Assembly: GCA_019115995.1 (NCBI GenBank)
Contig: DXCL01000001.1
Span: 1-64,000, forward strand
From: Candidatus Borkfalkia avistercoris
GTDB lineage: Bacteria; Bacillota; Clostridia; Christensenellales; Borkfalkiaceae
Reading direction: 5' to 3'
DNA length: 64,000 bases
The position numbers and the translations under genes were made by a program. Below, one piece after another: positions 16,577 to 24,184 of the stretch. How positions within the stretch are numbered: the stretch's first letter is position 1; each line of letters begins with the position of its first letter. A model generated the notes under the pieces. That model was not told the DNA's origin. It saw only the letters and a program-made list of their open reading frames with translations, and did not search any database.

Positions 16577-16605
16577 ATTATATCGTAAGACGCGTGATTA
16601 GTCAA
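16577..16605 (-). promoter_or_regulatory. Promoter of GNAT-MFS operon
   Basis: On the minus strand, TTGACT (16600-16605), a 17-bp spacer and TATAAT (16577-16582). Confidence 0.85.
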
Positions 16606-16633
16606 ACGCTAATCGGCGGCAATCCGCATAAAA

Positions 16634-16670
16634 TCGCCCCGTTTTTTCCGAAAAAGAAAAAACGGGGCGA
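16634..16670 (-). terminator. Terminator of ferritin gene
   Basis: A 15-bp perfect stem (16634-16648 with 16656-16670), 7-nt loop, then TTTTAT on the minus strand. Confidence 0.75.
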
Positions 16671-16725
16671 AAATAAAATTTTAATTTGTTTTTAACAAAT
16701 TTTTAATGTTTTTTCTGTATACTGC

Positions 16726-17235
16726 TCACAGCACGAGAGAGGGCGCTGCATACACCCTCGTTTTGAGTTCGCTGTCGAGAAGATACAGCGAACGGGCGTC
16801 CGTTCCGAAAAGCTCCATTTTGCGAATGAGGTCGGAAGCGTTCTTTTCCTCCTCGCCCTGTTCTTTGACGAACCAATCGAGAAACTGCATCGTACGGAAA
16901 TCTTTGGCGGCGTTCGCTGCTGCGTAGATCTCGTTGATCTGCGAAGTGATATACTTTTCGTGCTCGTACGCCGCTCTGAGAGGCGCCATGTTGTCCGCCA
17001 GCGCCGCCGAAGGCTTTGCGATCCCTTCAAAAGTCACCTTCTCTCCGTTGTTCTGCAAATATTTTACCATGAGCAGGGCATGATCCATCTCCTCCTGCGC
17101 CTGCACGTAATACCAGTTGTAAAAGCCGTCGAGCCCGGCTTCCTGATAATAGTTCGCAAATTCAAAATAGAGATACGAGGAATAAAATTCCTTGTTGATC
17201 TGGCTGTTGAGCAGCTCGCTTACTTTTTTGTCCAT
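16726..17235 (-). CDS. ftnA: Non-haem ferritin
   Basis: 169 residues, the usual length of bacterial FtnA. It is a four-helix-bundle iron store that oxidises Fe(II) and mineralises it inside a 24-mer. Ferroxidase ligands are visible: Glu in NKEFYSSYLYFE (helix A), Glu and His in QAQEEMDHA (helix B), Glu in YEHEKYI (helix C) and Glu in KEQGEEEKNA (helix D). AAGGAG precedes the ATG. It is monocistronic with its own promoter, divergent from a TetR gene. It fits functionally with the haem uptake operon at 46930-54422. Confidence 0.95.
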   Translation of the reverse strand: MDKKVSELLNSQINKEFYSSYLYFEFANYYQEAGLDGFYNWYYVQAQEEMDHALLMVKYLQNNGEKVTFEGIAKPSAALADNMAPLRAAYEHEKYITSQINEIYAAANAAKDFRTMQFLDWFVKEQGEEEKNASDLIRKMELFGTDARSLYLLDSELKTRVYAAPSLVL

Positions 17236-17279
17236 AATAAAAACTCCTTCGATGAAATATCTTTCGCTTTTGCATTTTT

Positions 17280-17308
17280 ATTATATCCCTTTTGTATGAA
17301 AAACACAA
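17280..17308 (-). promoter_or_regulatory. Promoter of ferritin gene
   Basis: On the minus strand, TTGTGT (17303-17308), a 17-bp spacer and TATAAT (17280-17285), about 45 bp from the ATG. Confidence 0.65.
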
Positions 17309-17343
17309 CAAATGCGGCGCGCAAAACAAATAATCGACAAGTG

Positions 17344-17372
17344 TTGACAAACGCAGCCGATTCGGGTATAAT
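17344..17372 (+). promoter_or_regulatory. Consensus promoter of TetR-family gene
   Basis: TTGACA (17344-17349), a 17-bp spacer and TATAAT (17367-17372), all consensus, 19 bp before the ATG. Confidence 0.9.
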
Positions 17373-17391
17373 GAATGAACCGGAGGAGATC

Positions 17392-17964
17392 ATGAACAAT
17401 GACGACAAGCGCAGCCGCAAAACCATAAAAACGATACAGGATACCCTTTTGCGGTTGCTTGCGTTCAAAACGCTATCTGAAATAAAGATCGTTGAATTCT
17501 GCCAACTTGCAGACATCAACCGCACGACCTTTTATCTGCACTTCGACAACATAGAGGAAGTGGCGATCTCTATACGCGATACGATCATCGAACGGATCTT
17601 CGAACAGAATACGGAAGAATCCTTTTTGTATACTCTCGAACACCCCCTGAAATTTCTGAACGCTTGCACAGAGGTCATCTCCTCATACGAAGGATTTGAA
17701 AACTTTGTGCGCCGATCCCCCGAAGCGTCGTATTTTCTCGATAAAATGAAAAACGCCTTTTCGGAGCGCGCTTATGCGGAATACATGTATCAAAACCCCG
17801 AAAAAGACGGACGCGCTTATTATGTGATCAATTTTATGGCGGCGGGCACGTTCGACGCTTATATCGCTTGGCTCCGCTCGGATAAAAGCATTCCCCTCTC
17901 CTCTATTTTCGACGCCTGCGCAGACATGTTTGCGGCAGGACATACGGCGCTTTCCAAGATTTAG
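17392..17964 (+). CDS. TetR/AcrR-family transcriptional regulator
   Basis: 190 residues. The N-terminal helix-turn-helix is typical: RKTIKTIQDTLLRLLAFKTL, then IVEFCQLADINRTTFYLHF, with FYLHF as the recognition-helix end (family Y-x-H-F). The rest is the variable ligand/dimer domain (TetR_C-like). The start at 17392 has GGAGGAG at ideal spacing; the far longer frame from 16960 is antisense to ferritin. The target is unknown: neighbours are the divergent ferritin gene and the downstream glycosyltransferase, which has its own promoter. Confidence 0.88.
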   Translation: MNNDDKRSRKTIKTIQDTLLRLLAFKTLSEIKIVEFCQLADINRTTFYLHFDNIEEVAISIRDTIIERIFEQNTEESFLYTLEHPLKFLNACTEVISSYEGFENFVRRSPEASYFLDKMKNAFSERAYAEYMYQNPEKDGRAYYVINFMAAGTFDAYIAWLRSDKSIPLSSIFDACADMFAAGHTALSKI

Positions 17965-17982
17965 ACGACAAATGTTTTTTGC

Positions 17983-18011
17983 TTGACAAACCGGTAACGT
18001 TTGTGTAATAT
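17983..18011 (+). promoter_or_regulatory. Promoter of glycosyltransferase gene
   Basis: TTGACA (17983-17988), a 17-bp spacer and TAATAT (18006-18011) preceded by TG (extended -10). Confidence 0.7.
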
Positions 18012-18056
18012 ATTGTAATGTAAAAATATGACAAATATAATGAAATGGAGAATCCT

Positions 18057-19211
18057 ATGAAAATCGCGATCATCGCGGACGTTCTCGGGCAGGAAAACAA
18101 CGGTACCACCATAACCGTAAAAAGGCTGATAGACAATCTGAAAAAGCGCGGGCATGACGTGCAGATCGTATCGCCGAGCGCTTCTGAGGAGGCGGGCTAC
18201 CATCAGGTAAAAACGATCGATTTCAAAATTTTCAATAACTACGTGAAAAAGAACGGCGTGGAGCTCGCAAAGCCGGATAAAGACCTGCTTCGCGAAGTGA
18301 TCTCCGCGTGCGACGTTGTGCATATCCTCATGCCCTTTGCCATGGGCAGAGCGGCGATACGCATCGCAAACGAGCTGAACAAGCCTGTTACGACGGCTTT
18401 CCATGTACAGCCGGAAAACGTAACGAGCCATTTCGGGCTGCAACGGAGCAAGCGCATCAACCGATACGTTTACAAGAACTTCTATAAAAACTTTTATTGC
18501 CATGCCGAATATATCCACTGCCCCACGCAATTTATCGCGGACATGCTGACGGCACACGGATACCGTTCCGATCTGCGCGTGATCTCCAACGGCGTAGACC
18601 CCGCATATTTTGCCGCCAGAGAACAAAAGCCGAAAGAGTACGAAGACAAATTCTGCATTCTCTCTACGGGCAGGCTGACAAAGGAAAAATGCCAGAAAGA
18701 TCTCATCAAGGCGGTTTCGCAATCCAAATATTCCGACAGGATCCAGATCTTTATCGCGGGGGACGGGCCCTTGAAGAAAAAGCTCATGCGCATGGGCAAG
18801 AAGCTGAAAAATCCTCCCGCGATCATGTTCCACACCAAGGAAGAACTCGCAAAATATATCAATTTCTGCGATCTGTACGTACACCCTTCGTATGCGGAGA
18901 TCGAGTCCATCGCCTGCATCGAGGCGATCACCTGCGGCCTCGTGCCCGTGATCGCCGACAGCAAAATGTCGGCTGCGCGTTATTTTGCGCTGAGCGGCGA
19001 AAATCTTTACGCGGCGGGCAATACGCGCGATCTGGCCGCAAAGATCGATTACATGATCGAGCACCCGGAACGCATAAAAGCGCTTTCCGAGGAATATGTA
19101 ACATATGCGGAAAAATTCCGCATCGAAAAGTGTATAGACAAAATGGAGGAAATGTTTGAAGACGCAATTGCGCACAGGCACCCCGCTGTTTCCGCTGATC
19201 AAGCGCAATGA
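18057..19211 (+). CDS. GT4-family glycosyltransferase (glycolipid-synthase-like)
   Basis: 384 residues, GT-B fold. The N-terminal Rossmann domain starts MKIAIIADVLGQENNGTT, and the C-terminal nucleotide-sugar domain has LSTGRLTKEKCQKDLIKA, the GDGPLKKKL loop, and the E-x7-E region SYAEIESIACIEAITCGL. This is the GT4 pattern of enzymes such as diacylglycerol glucosyltransferases and PimB-type mannosyltransferases, but the acceptor is not determined. The ATG at 18057 has GGAG upstream; an ATG 12 nt earlier has none. It overlaps the next gene by 56 bp, so the two are coupled. Confidence 0.88.
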   Translation: MKIAIIADVLGQENNGTTITVKRLIDNLKKRGHDVQIVSPSASEEAGYHQVKTIDFKIFNNYVKKNGVELAKPDKDLLREVISACDVVHILMPFAMGRAAIRIANELNKPVTTAFHVQPENVTSHFGLQRSKRINRYVYKNFYKNFYCHAEYIHCPTQFIADMLTAHGYRSDLRVISNGVDPAYFAAREQKPKEYEDKFCILSTGRLTKEKCQKDLIKAVSQSKYSDRIQIFIAGDGPLKKKLMRMGKKLKNPPAIMFHTKEELAKYINFCDLYVHPSYAEIESIACIEAITCGLVPVIADSKMSAARYFALSGENLYAAGNTRDLAAKIDYMIEHPERIKALSEEYVTYAEKFRIEKCIDKMEEMFEDAIAHRHPAVSADQAQ

Positions 19212-19914
19212 CAGGCTGCGCGTACTGACCGCGCGGCACAAGCATGCCGTAAATACAGCCGCAGCGCCGCCCGCAACGGGCGGCGCAAAAAAGGAAAAAC
19301 GATTCACCTTTTATAAAGCCGTGCTCATCTATGCGCTGGGCGGGCTGGTGGGCACCGTTTGGGAAACGCTGCTGAACCTGATACGGGGAAGAGGCTTCGT
19401 TTTCTGCAACGGAAGCATTCTTACCCCGTTCAACTTCGTATACGGTACGGGCGCGGTAGTCATAATACTTCTCTTGCGGAACAAACAGAAATGGTGGCAG
19501 ATATTTATCATAGGATCCCTCGGCGGCGGCGCCGTGGAATATGCGCTCAGTTACCTCGAAGAGGCGGTGCTGGGCACGCGCTCCTGGGATTACAGCCATA
19601 AGTTTTTGAATATAAACGGCCGCACGACGATCCCCTACATGCTCTTTTGGGGGTTACTGTGCCTTGCCGTGATACTCGTGATCTACCGCCCGCTCGACGG
19701 CGCGTTGGAAGCGCTGCCCGAAAGGGCGCTTAAAGTGGTTGCCGTCGTACTTGCCTGCTGGATCGCCGCCGACTGGATCGTAACGGTAAGCGCGCTGCTG
19801 CGCTATGCCGCCCGCGCGGAGGGAACGGCGGCGCTGACCGTTTTGGGAGAATGGATAGACAAAGTTTTCGACGACGCCTTTATGAAAAAGCGGTTCCCCT
19901 CAATGCGGTTCTGA
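19156..19914 (+). CDS. Multi-pass membrane protein, putative ABC-type permease (PF06541-like)
   Basis: 252 residues, about six TM helices from residue 50 on. FYKAVLIYALGGLVGTVWET, LTPFNFVYGTGAV, and the RSWDYSHKFLNINGRT stretch match the small membrane family annotated as putative ABC-transporter permease (PF06541). The family name is not backed by function. The start appears to be TTG at 19156 with GGAGGA 5-6 nt upstream, inside the end of the glycosyltransferase gene. The hydrophilic N-terminal 48 residues are unusual, and an internal start is possible. Coupling to a GT4 enzyme suggests a role in envelope glycolipids (inference). Confidence 0.75.
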   Translation: MKTQLRTGTPLFPLIKRNDRLRVLTARHKHAVNTAAAPPATGGAKKEKRFTFYKAVLIYALGGLVGTVWETLLNLIRGRGFVFCNGSILTPFNFVYGTGAVVIILLLRNKQKWWQIFIIGSLGGGAVEYALSYLEEAVLGTRSWDYSHKFLNINGRTTIPYMLFWGLLCLAVILVIYRPLDGALEALPERALKVVAVVLACWIAADWIVTVSALLRYAARAEGTAALTVLGEWIDKVFDDAFMKKRFPSMRF

Positions 19915-19932
19915 TCTTTTGTACATAAAAAC

Positions 19933-19972
19933 AAAGGCATGCGCCCGTACATTTGTACGGGCGCATGCCTTT
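19933..19972. terminator. Bidirectional terminator between convergent genes
   Basis: An 18-bp perfect stem (AAAGGCATGCGCCCGTAC and its complement) with a 4-nt loop, between the convergent ends at 19914 and 19995. The T-run is short on both strands. Confidence 0.75.
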
Positions 19973-19994
19973 CCTATTTTGTTCCCGATTTCAT

Positions 19995-20417
19995 TCAGCG
20001 GTTCGCGGCGCGCAGTTCCGCGAGCTTTCGTTCAAGCGCGCGTACCGCCTCTGCGGGGTCGGATATGCAGAGGACAGTCTTTTCCATAGGGCAGACGTCG
20101 TTCCCCGCGCGGTTGACGATGTTCTGCGCGCGGGTGCCGTATTCGTAAGAAACGCCGTATGATTCGAGCGTACGCGCGCCCTCCGAGGAGAGCACCCCGG
20201 CATATACCGCTTTTACGCCCGCGTACACGAACAACAGCGCCGCCGCCTTGCCGACGATCACGTCCGCCGCCGACCAGCCGGACAGATCTTTGTTTTCTTT
20301 TATGAATGCGAGCATGGGGGAAATGCCGCGCAGATCGCTCGTTATAACCTCCTCGCCCTTGCACAGCGCGATCGTATGCCCTGCAAGGCTCGCCTTTGCC
20401 CTTTCCAGATCAGTCAT
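19995..20417 (-). CDS. DUF1893-family protein
   Basis: 140 residues. It matches the small DUF1893 family: ALCKGEEVITSDLRGISPML, then ADVIVGKAAALLFVYAGV and a conserved C-terminal region with NRAGNDVCPMEKTV. The fold resembles cytidine-deaminase-like proteins, but function is unknown. It is the last gene of a three-gene operon behind an ECF S-like protein (8-bp overlap) and an aldo-keto reductase/Fe-S protein. This set recurs in anaerobes as I recall it, which I could not check here. Confidence 0.8.
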   Translation of the reverse strand: MTDLERAKASLAGHTIALCKGEEVITSDLRGISPMLAFIKENKDLSGWSAADVIVGKAAALLFVYAGVKAVYAGVLSSEGARTLESYGVSYEYGTRAQNIVNRAGNDVCPMEKTVLCISDPAEAVRALERKLAELRAANR

Positions 20418-20988
20418 GATCTTTTTTCAGAAGAAGGCGAAGCCCCATTACGGCGAAGGGAACGAGCACTGCCTGCAAAACGAGAGCCAACAATCCCGTC
20501 TGGATCTGAGACCAGACCACCGCGGGCGTAAAGGGCGCAACGCTTTGAAAAATTACGGCAAGGAGCAAAAAGAACGCCCTGCCCGAAACCTGCGCCAAAA
20601 GGACGGCGGGAAACGCCAGCCAGCCGTTTTCGGCGATCTTTTTGGAGAACAGGCCGGAAACCGCGGCAAAAACCGCCAGTTCAGCCATCATAAAAGGCAG
20701 GCGCGCCGCGGCGGGCATCGCGCTGCCCATCGCGGAAGTTATCGCAAAACTTACGAGCGGCGAAGCGAGCCCCACGCCCAGCCCCCACCACGTACCGAGC
20801 AGGCAGCCGCCCAGAAGAACGGGCAGATACATGGGCAGCCACTGCGTGCCGCCCGCCTGCCCGAGCGCCAGATGCACCAGCTGCGGCAGCAAAACGGCGA
20901 GCGCGACTATGCCGACGGACACCGCCGCTTTGACCGTAAAACGGATCTTGACTGATACGCCCCTGCGGGCGAGGATATTTTCCAACAT
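20410..20988 (-). CDS. ECF transporter S-component-like membrane protein
   Basis: 192 residues, five to six TM helices. MYLPVLLGGCLLGTWWGLGVG, then LASPLVSFAIT and ARLPFMMAELAVFAAVSG, resembles substrate-binding S components of energy-coupling-factor vitamin transporters (PLLP/ARLP-type loop, small size). There are no EcfA or EcfT genes nearby, so it would use shared energisers encoded elsewhere. The substrate is unknown. It is 51 bp downstream of the aldo-keto reductase and overlaps the DUF1893 gene by 8 bp. Confidence 0.7.
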   Translation of the reverse strand: MLENILARRGVSVKIRFTVKAAVSVGIVALAVLLPQLVHLALGQAGGTQWLPMYLPVLLGGCLLGTWWGLGVGLASPLVSFAITSAMGSAMPAAARLPFMMAELAVFAAVSGLFSKKIAENGWLAFPAVLLAQVSGRAFFLLLAVIFQSVAPFTPAVVWSQIQTGLLALVLQAVLVPFAVMGLRLLLKKDHD

Positions 20989-21039
20989 AAAAACATTCTG
21001 CTCCTTTGACTTGATTTTGAAGGGCTGCCGCCCTTTTCT

Positions 21040-22134
21040 TTATTTGCCGAAGTAGGCGGCGATCTCCTTCATGCGCGCCATCTGATCGGCGCGGAAAGGA
21101 CATCTCCTGTTGCAGTGCCCGCAGCCGATACAGTCGGAAGCGGTTTTTGCAAGATTTTTATAATGATCCGCCGCGAGCGCGTCGCCCGCGCGGGCAAGAT
21201 CGTAATATTTGTTGACGGTGCCCACGTCGATCCCCGCGGGGCACGGCTGGCAGTGATTGCAATAGACGCATTTGCCGGATGCGTCCTGCGGGGTAAAGGT
21301 CGCGATCACGGAATAGTCTTTTTCCTCTTCCGCCGCCGAAAAATAGCCGAGGATTCGCCGAAGATCGCTTATGCCGCGCACCCCGGGAAGCACCGTAAGC
21401 ACGCCCGGCTTATCCAGAGCGTAACGAATGCACTGATATTCCGTAAGCGCTTTTCCGAAGGGGGAAGTTTTTTCGTTGAGAAGCTGTCCGCCGGAAAATG
21501 CCTTCATCACGGAAATGCCGACGCCGTCCTTTTCGCAGCGGCGGTACAGCCGCATGCGCTCTTCCGCACTGCCGTTGGCGAACTCTCCCTGTTGGTAATC
21601 GTAGCCGGGATTGATGCTGAACATGAGCATGTCTGCCAGCCCCGTATCCAAAATCTCCTGCGCGACTGCGGGGACGTGCGACGACAACCCGATATGCCGC
21701 GCGATCCCCTCCTCCTTCATTGCAAGGAGATAGCGGAGCGCGCCGCCGTCGCGGAAGCGGCGCCAGTCGGAAGGTTCGTCGATGCAGTGGATAAACGCGT
21801 AATCGATGTAGTCGGTTTTCAGATTTTTCAGCTGCCACTCGACGCTCTGCCGTATTTTGCCCGCGTCCGTCGTCCAGCCGTATTCGCCGCGGGTATATTC
21901 CGCGCCGAAATGCACCTGATAAAAGACCTCGCCGCGCACCCCCGCAAAAGCGCTTCCGAATGCGGGAAAGGTATTCGGCTTGCTCGTGGCAAGATCGTAA
22001 TAGTTGACGCCCTGCCCGAAAGCATATTCCAGCGTTTCGGCAAATTCCTTCTCTTCCGCGTCGCAGACGGAAGACGTGCCCATGCCGATCACGCCGATCC
22101 TGTCTCCCGTGCGGCGGTTGATGCGATATTCCAT
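21040..22134 (-). CDS. Aldo/keto reductase with C-terminal 4Fe-4S domain
   Basis: 364 residues. An AKR (beta/alpha)8 barrel carries the tetrad Asp-Tyr (FGQGVNYYDLATS), Lys region and His (DYAFIHCID), plus the GLSSHVP and INPGYDY strands. The C terminus has two clusters: CVYCNHCQPCPAGID and CIGCGHCNRRCPF, typical 4Fe-4S ferredoxin motifs. This fusion family is common in Clostridia; electrons presumably pass between ferredoxin and the NAD(P)-type site, but the substrate is unknown. ATG at 22134 follows AAAGGAGG at 5-6 nt; a GTG 6 nt earlier is too close to the RBS. It is first in a three-gene operon. Confidence 0.9.
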   Translation of the reverse strand: MEYRINRRTGDRIGVIGMGTSSVCDAEEKEFAETLEYAFGQGVNYYDLATSKPNTFPAFGSAFAGVRGEVFYQVHFGAEYTRGEYGWTTDAGKIRQSVEWQLKNLKTDYIDYAFIHCIDEPSDWRRFRDGGALRYLLAMKEEGIARHIGLSSHVPAVAQEILDTGLADMLMFSINPGYDYQQGEFANGSAEERMRLYRRCEKDGVGISVMKAFSGGQLLNEKTSPFGKALTEYQCIRYALDKPGVLTVLPGVRGISDLRRILGYFSAAEEEKDYSVIATFTPQDASGKCVYCNHCQPCPAGIDVGTVNKYYDLARAGDALAADHYKNLAKTASDCIGCGHCNRRCPFRADQMARMKEIAAYFGK

Positions 22135-22154
22135 TTGCACCTCCTTTCACGATG

Positions 22155-22183
22155 ATTATAACACGGAAAAGGCGCGATGTAAA
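22155..22183 (-). promoter_or_regulatory. Promoter of AKR-ECF S-DUF1893 operon
   Basis: On the minus strand, TTTACA (22178-22183), a 17-bp spacer and TATAAT (22155-22160). Confidence 0.8.
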
Positions 22184-22198
22184 ATACTTATTTTTTAT

Positions 22199-22215
22199 TG
22201 CGCGCCATGCGCGCA
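22199..22215. repeat. Short perfect inverted repeat after the AAA gene
   Basis: TGCGCGC and GCGCGCA flank a 3-nt loop, 29 bp past the end of the ten-gene cluster. There is no T-run on the minus strand, so it is a poor terminator; the cluster may read through or end with Rho. Confidence 0.5.
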
Positions 22216-22243
22216 GGCTATACCGTACGGCGGCACAACCGGG

Positions 22244-23401
22244 TCATTTGCGGAAATTCTCGTACTGCCGCAAAAGCTCCGCGGAGATGCTGGGCGGGAT
22301 CTTTTCAAACGCCTTTTCGAACATTTCGCGCGTGAGCGGTATGGGAGTGCGGGATTTTGCCTCCTGCATCTGTTCGAGCGCGAGGCGGCACGCCTCCTCC
22401 ACGATGCCGCAGATGTCCGCGGCGGAGTAATATGCGTCCCGCACGGAAACGCGGCCGAGAGAGGTTTCCTTGACAGCCGTGCGCTCGGTCATGTTGAGCA
22501 CGTCTTCCGCGGTAACGCCGTCGAGCGCGATGCCGCTGAGCTTGCTTTCGATGATGGCGCGCTTGGCTTCCAAATCGGGCGGCGTTACGTGAATGAGGTG
22601 GGAAAACCGCTTATACCGCAGGTACGCGGGGTCGATCACGTCGGGGCGGTTGGTCGCGGCGATCATGATGCGCTTGGAACCGTCTACCCCGAACCCGTTG
22701 ATGCGCTGTAAAAGCTCCGTGGTTACCGCCGCCTTATAGTCCTTCGTATCCTGCGTTCTGCGGCTGAATATGGATTCGCACTCGTCCACGAACAGGATCG
22801 CGCCTTCGGGACACGCGTCTATCTCCTGAAAGATCTGCTTGACCGCCTGTTCCGACTCGCCCACATACGACTTGAAAATATCGGCGGGCGTAACGATAAA
22901 GAGGGGCAGATTCATCGCGTTTGCGATCGCCTCGGCGAACATCGTTTTGCCCGTACCGGGCGCGCCGTACATGAGCATGCCCAGCCCGCCCTCCAATTTA
23001 TAGTATTTGAGCACGTCGGGATTCTGCGCCATGAACAAGAAGCTCTTGACGAGCTTTTTTACGTCTTCCAGCCCTTTTACGTCGTCAAAGGTCGTATCCG
23101 GCACGCGGCTCTTGATGACGGAGCCGTAGCTGGCGGCTACGTCGCTGAGCTGTTTGTATTGCTCGGCATAGCGCTTTCTTTCCTCGTCGCCGGTGACCCG
23201 CTGCGAGAGCGTGCGCGCGATCTGCGCCGCGCGCGAATATTCCGCGCGGAGTTTGAGCCGCTCCTCGTCGCGCAGATCGTTCCTGTCTTTTCTTCCGCCG
23301 AGGATCTTGCGGATCGCCTCGACGCTCTCGGCATATTCCTTTTCCAGCTTTTCCACCGAATCGCCCTTTTCGCTCTTCGGCGCCCTTCCGATACCTGCCA
23401 T
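22244..23401 (-). CDS. Vps4/katanin-like AAA ATPase
   Basis: 385 residues. Residues about 16-95 are a charged three-helix region reminiscent of the MIT module (repeated A-x-x-Y/A spacing, ending RKRYAEQYKQLSDVA). A single AAA module follows: FDDVKGLEDVKKLVKS, Walker A GAPGTGKT (146-153), pore-loop-like KSYVGESEQ (177-185), Walker B ILFVDE (202-207), second region of homology AATNRPDVIDPAYLRYKRF (249-266) with Arg-finger candidates. Such ATPases pull on protein polymers or unfold clients as hexamers. It is the last gene of the ten-gene cluster, 18 bp after the helical protein, the likeliest client or adaptor. It is not FtsH-like: there is no TM or protease domain. Confidence 0.88.
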   Translation of the reverse strand: MAGIGRAPKSEKGDSVEKLEKEYAESVEAIRKILGGRKDRNDLRDEERLKLRAEYSRAAQIARTLSQRVTGDEERKRYAEQYKQLSDVAASYGSVIKSRVPDTTFDDVKGLEDVKKLVKSFLFMAQNPDVLKYYKLEGGLGMLMYGAPGTGKTMFAEAIANAMNLPLFIVTPADIFKSYVGESEQAVKQIFQEIDACPEGAILFVDECESIFSRRTQDTKDYKAAVTTELLQRINGFGVDGSKRIMIAATNRPDVIDPAYLRYKRFSHLIHVTPPDLEAKRAIIESKLSGIALDGVTAEDVLNMTERTAVKETSLGRVSVRDAYYSAADICGIVEEACRLALEQMQEAKSRTPIPLTREMFEKAFEKIPPSISAELLRQYENFRK

Positions 23402-23419
23402 CGCTTTCTCCTCTGTCCG

Positions 23420-24157
23420 TTATAAAATGTCGCTGATGTCGCCCACGCCGCCGGAAGCGCTCCCCTTGCCGCCGCCTGCGGCGGGCGCGTCTTCCGTTTT
23501 TTCGGGCGCGTCCAGCCCGCGCGCCTTCATCAGCTCCGCGATGAGCGCCTGCGCCTTTCCGGGCGTGCCGCTGCTCACGGTCGCCTTGCCCTGCGCCGCC
23601 TTCTTCGCCTCCGCTTTCTGGCGCTTTGCGGCGCGCTTATCCATCGTCATGCGCATGCGCATGGAAGACTCGCGCAGCGCGTCGGAAATATCCTGCGCCA
23701 TCTTCTGCTGGCCGAGAATGTTGTCTACCGCCACGGTGAGCCTGTTCTGGTTGTTGCGGATCACCTTTTTCATGCGGCGCTTGCGCTTCCAGCGGGCAAA
23801 AAATCCGTAGTTTTGCTGTAAGGATTCCTCTTGCAGCACCGTATCGAAGCTGATCGCGGTATCGATGAACGAGATCGCCTCGAAGATGCACGCCATCGCC
23901 ACGTTGATGCCGTCGAGCATCTTGATCACGTCTTTCATTTCCAAAGCGACGTCGAGAAAGGAAAGGAGCATCTGCGAGCGGAAATCTTCCTGCCCGTATT
24001 CGAGGATAAAATCGATGGTCTTATCCGCAAGCCCCGCGATCTTATCGTCGTACTCCTTCATTTTTTGTTTCTTTTCCCTTTCCAGGCGCAGCTTTTCCGC
24101 CTCGTCGATGACGTCTTTGTTCGGGTTTTTGAACTTTTCAGGCAATTGTTTGGGCAT
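23420..24157 (-). CDS. Helical basic protein with flexible Gly/Ala-rich tail, unknown
   Basis: 245 residues, nearly all helical by eye. A charged N-terminal helix (about 10-45), hydrophobic helices (about 62-110), then a strongly basic segment (ARWKRKRRMKKVIR, about 122-135), a long coiled-coil-like stretch to about 190, a linker rich in Gly/Ala/Ser, and the acidic-hydrophobic end GDISDIL. Small size, basic helices and a short interaction-like tail recall ESCRT-III-type proteins, which feed Vps4 through MIT-binding tails, and the next gene encodes a Vps4-like ATPase. I do not see true sequence homology to Snf7 or PspA; the parallel is inference. Confidence 0.75.
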   Translation of the reverse strand: MPKQLPEKFKNPNKDVIDEAEKLRLEREKKQKMKEYDDKIAGLADKTIDFILEYGQEDFRSQMLLSFLDVALEMKDVIKMLDGINVAMACIFEAISFIDTAISFDTVLQEESLQQNYGFFARWKRKRRMKKVIRNNQNRLTVAVDNILGQQKMAQDISDALRESSMRMRMTMDKRAAKRQKAEAKKAAQGKATVSSGTPGKAQALIAELMKARGLDAPEKTEDAPAAGGGKGSASGGVGDISDIL

Positions 24158-24184
24158 GATATTTATTACTCCTTATCGATAAAT

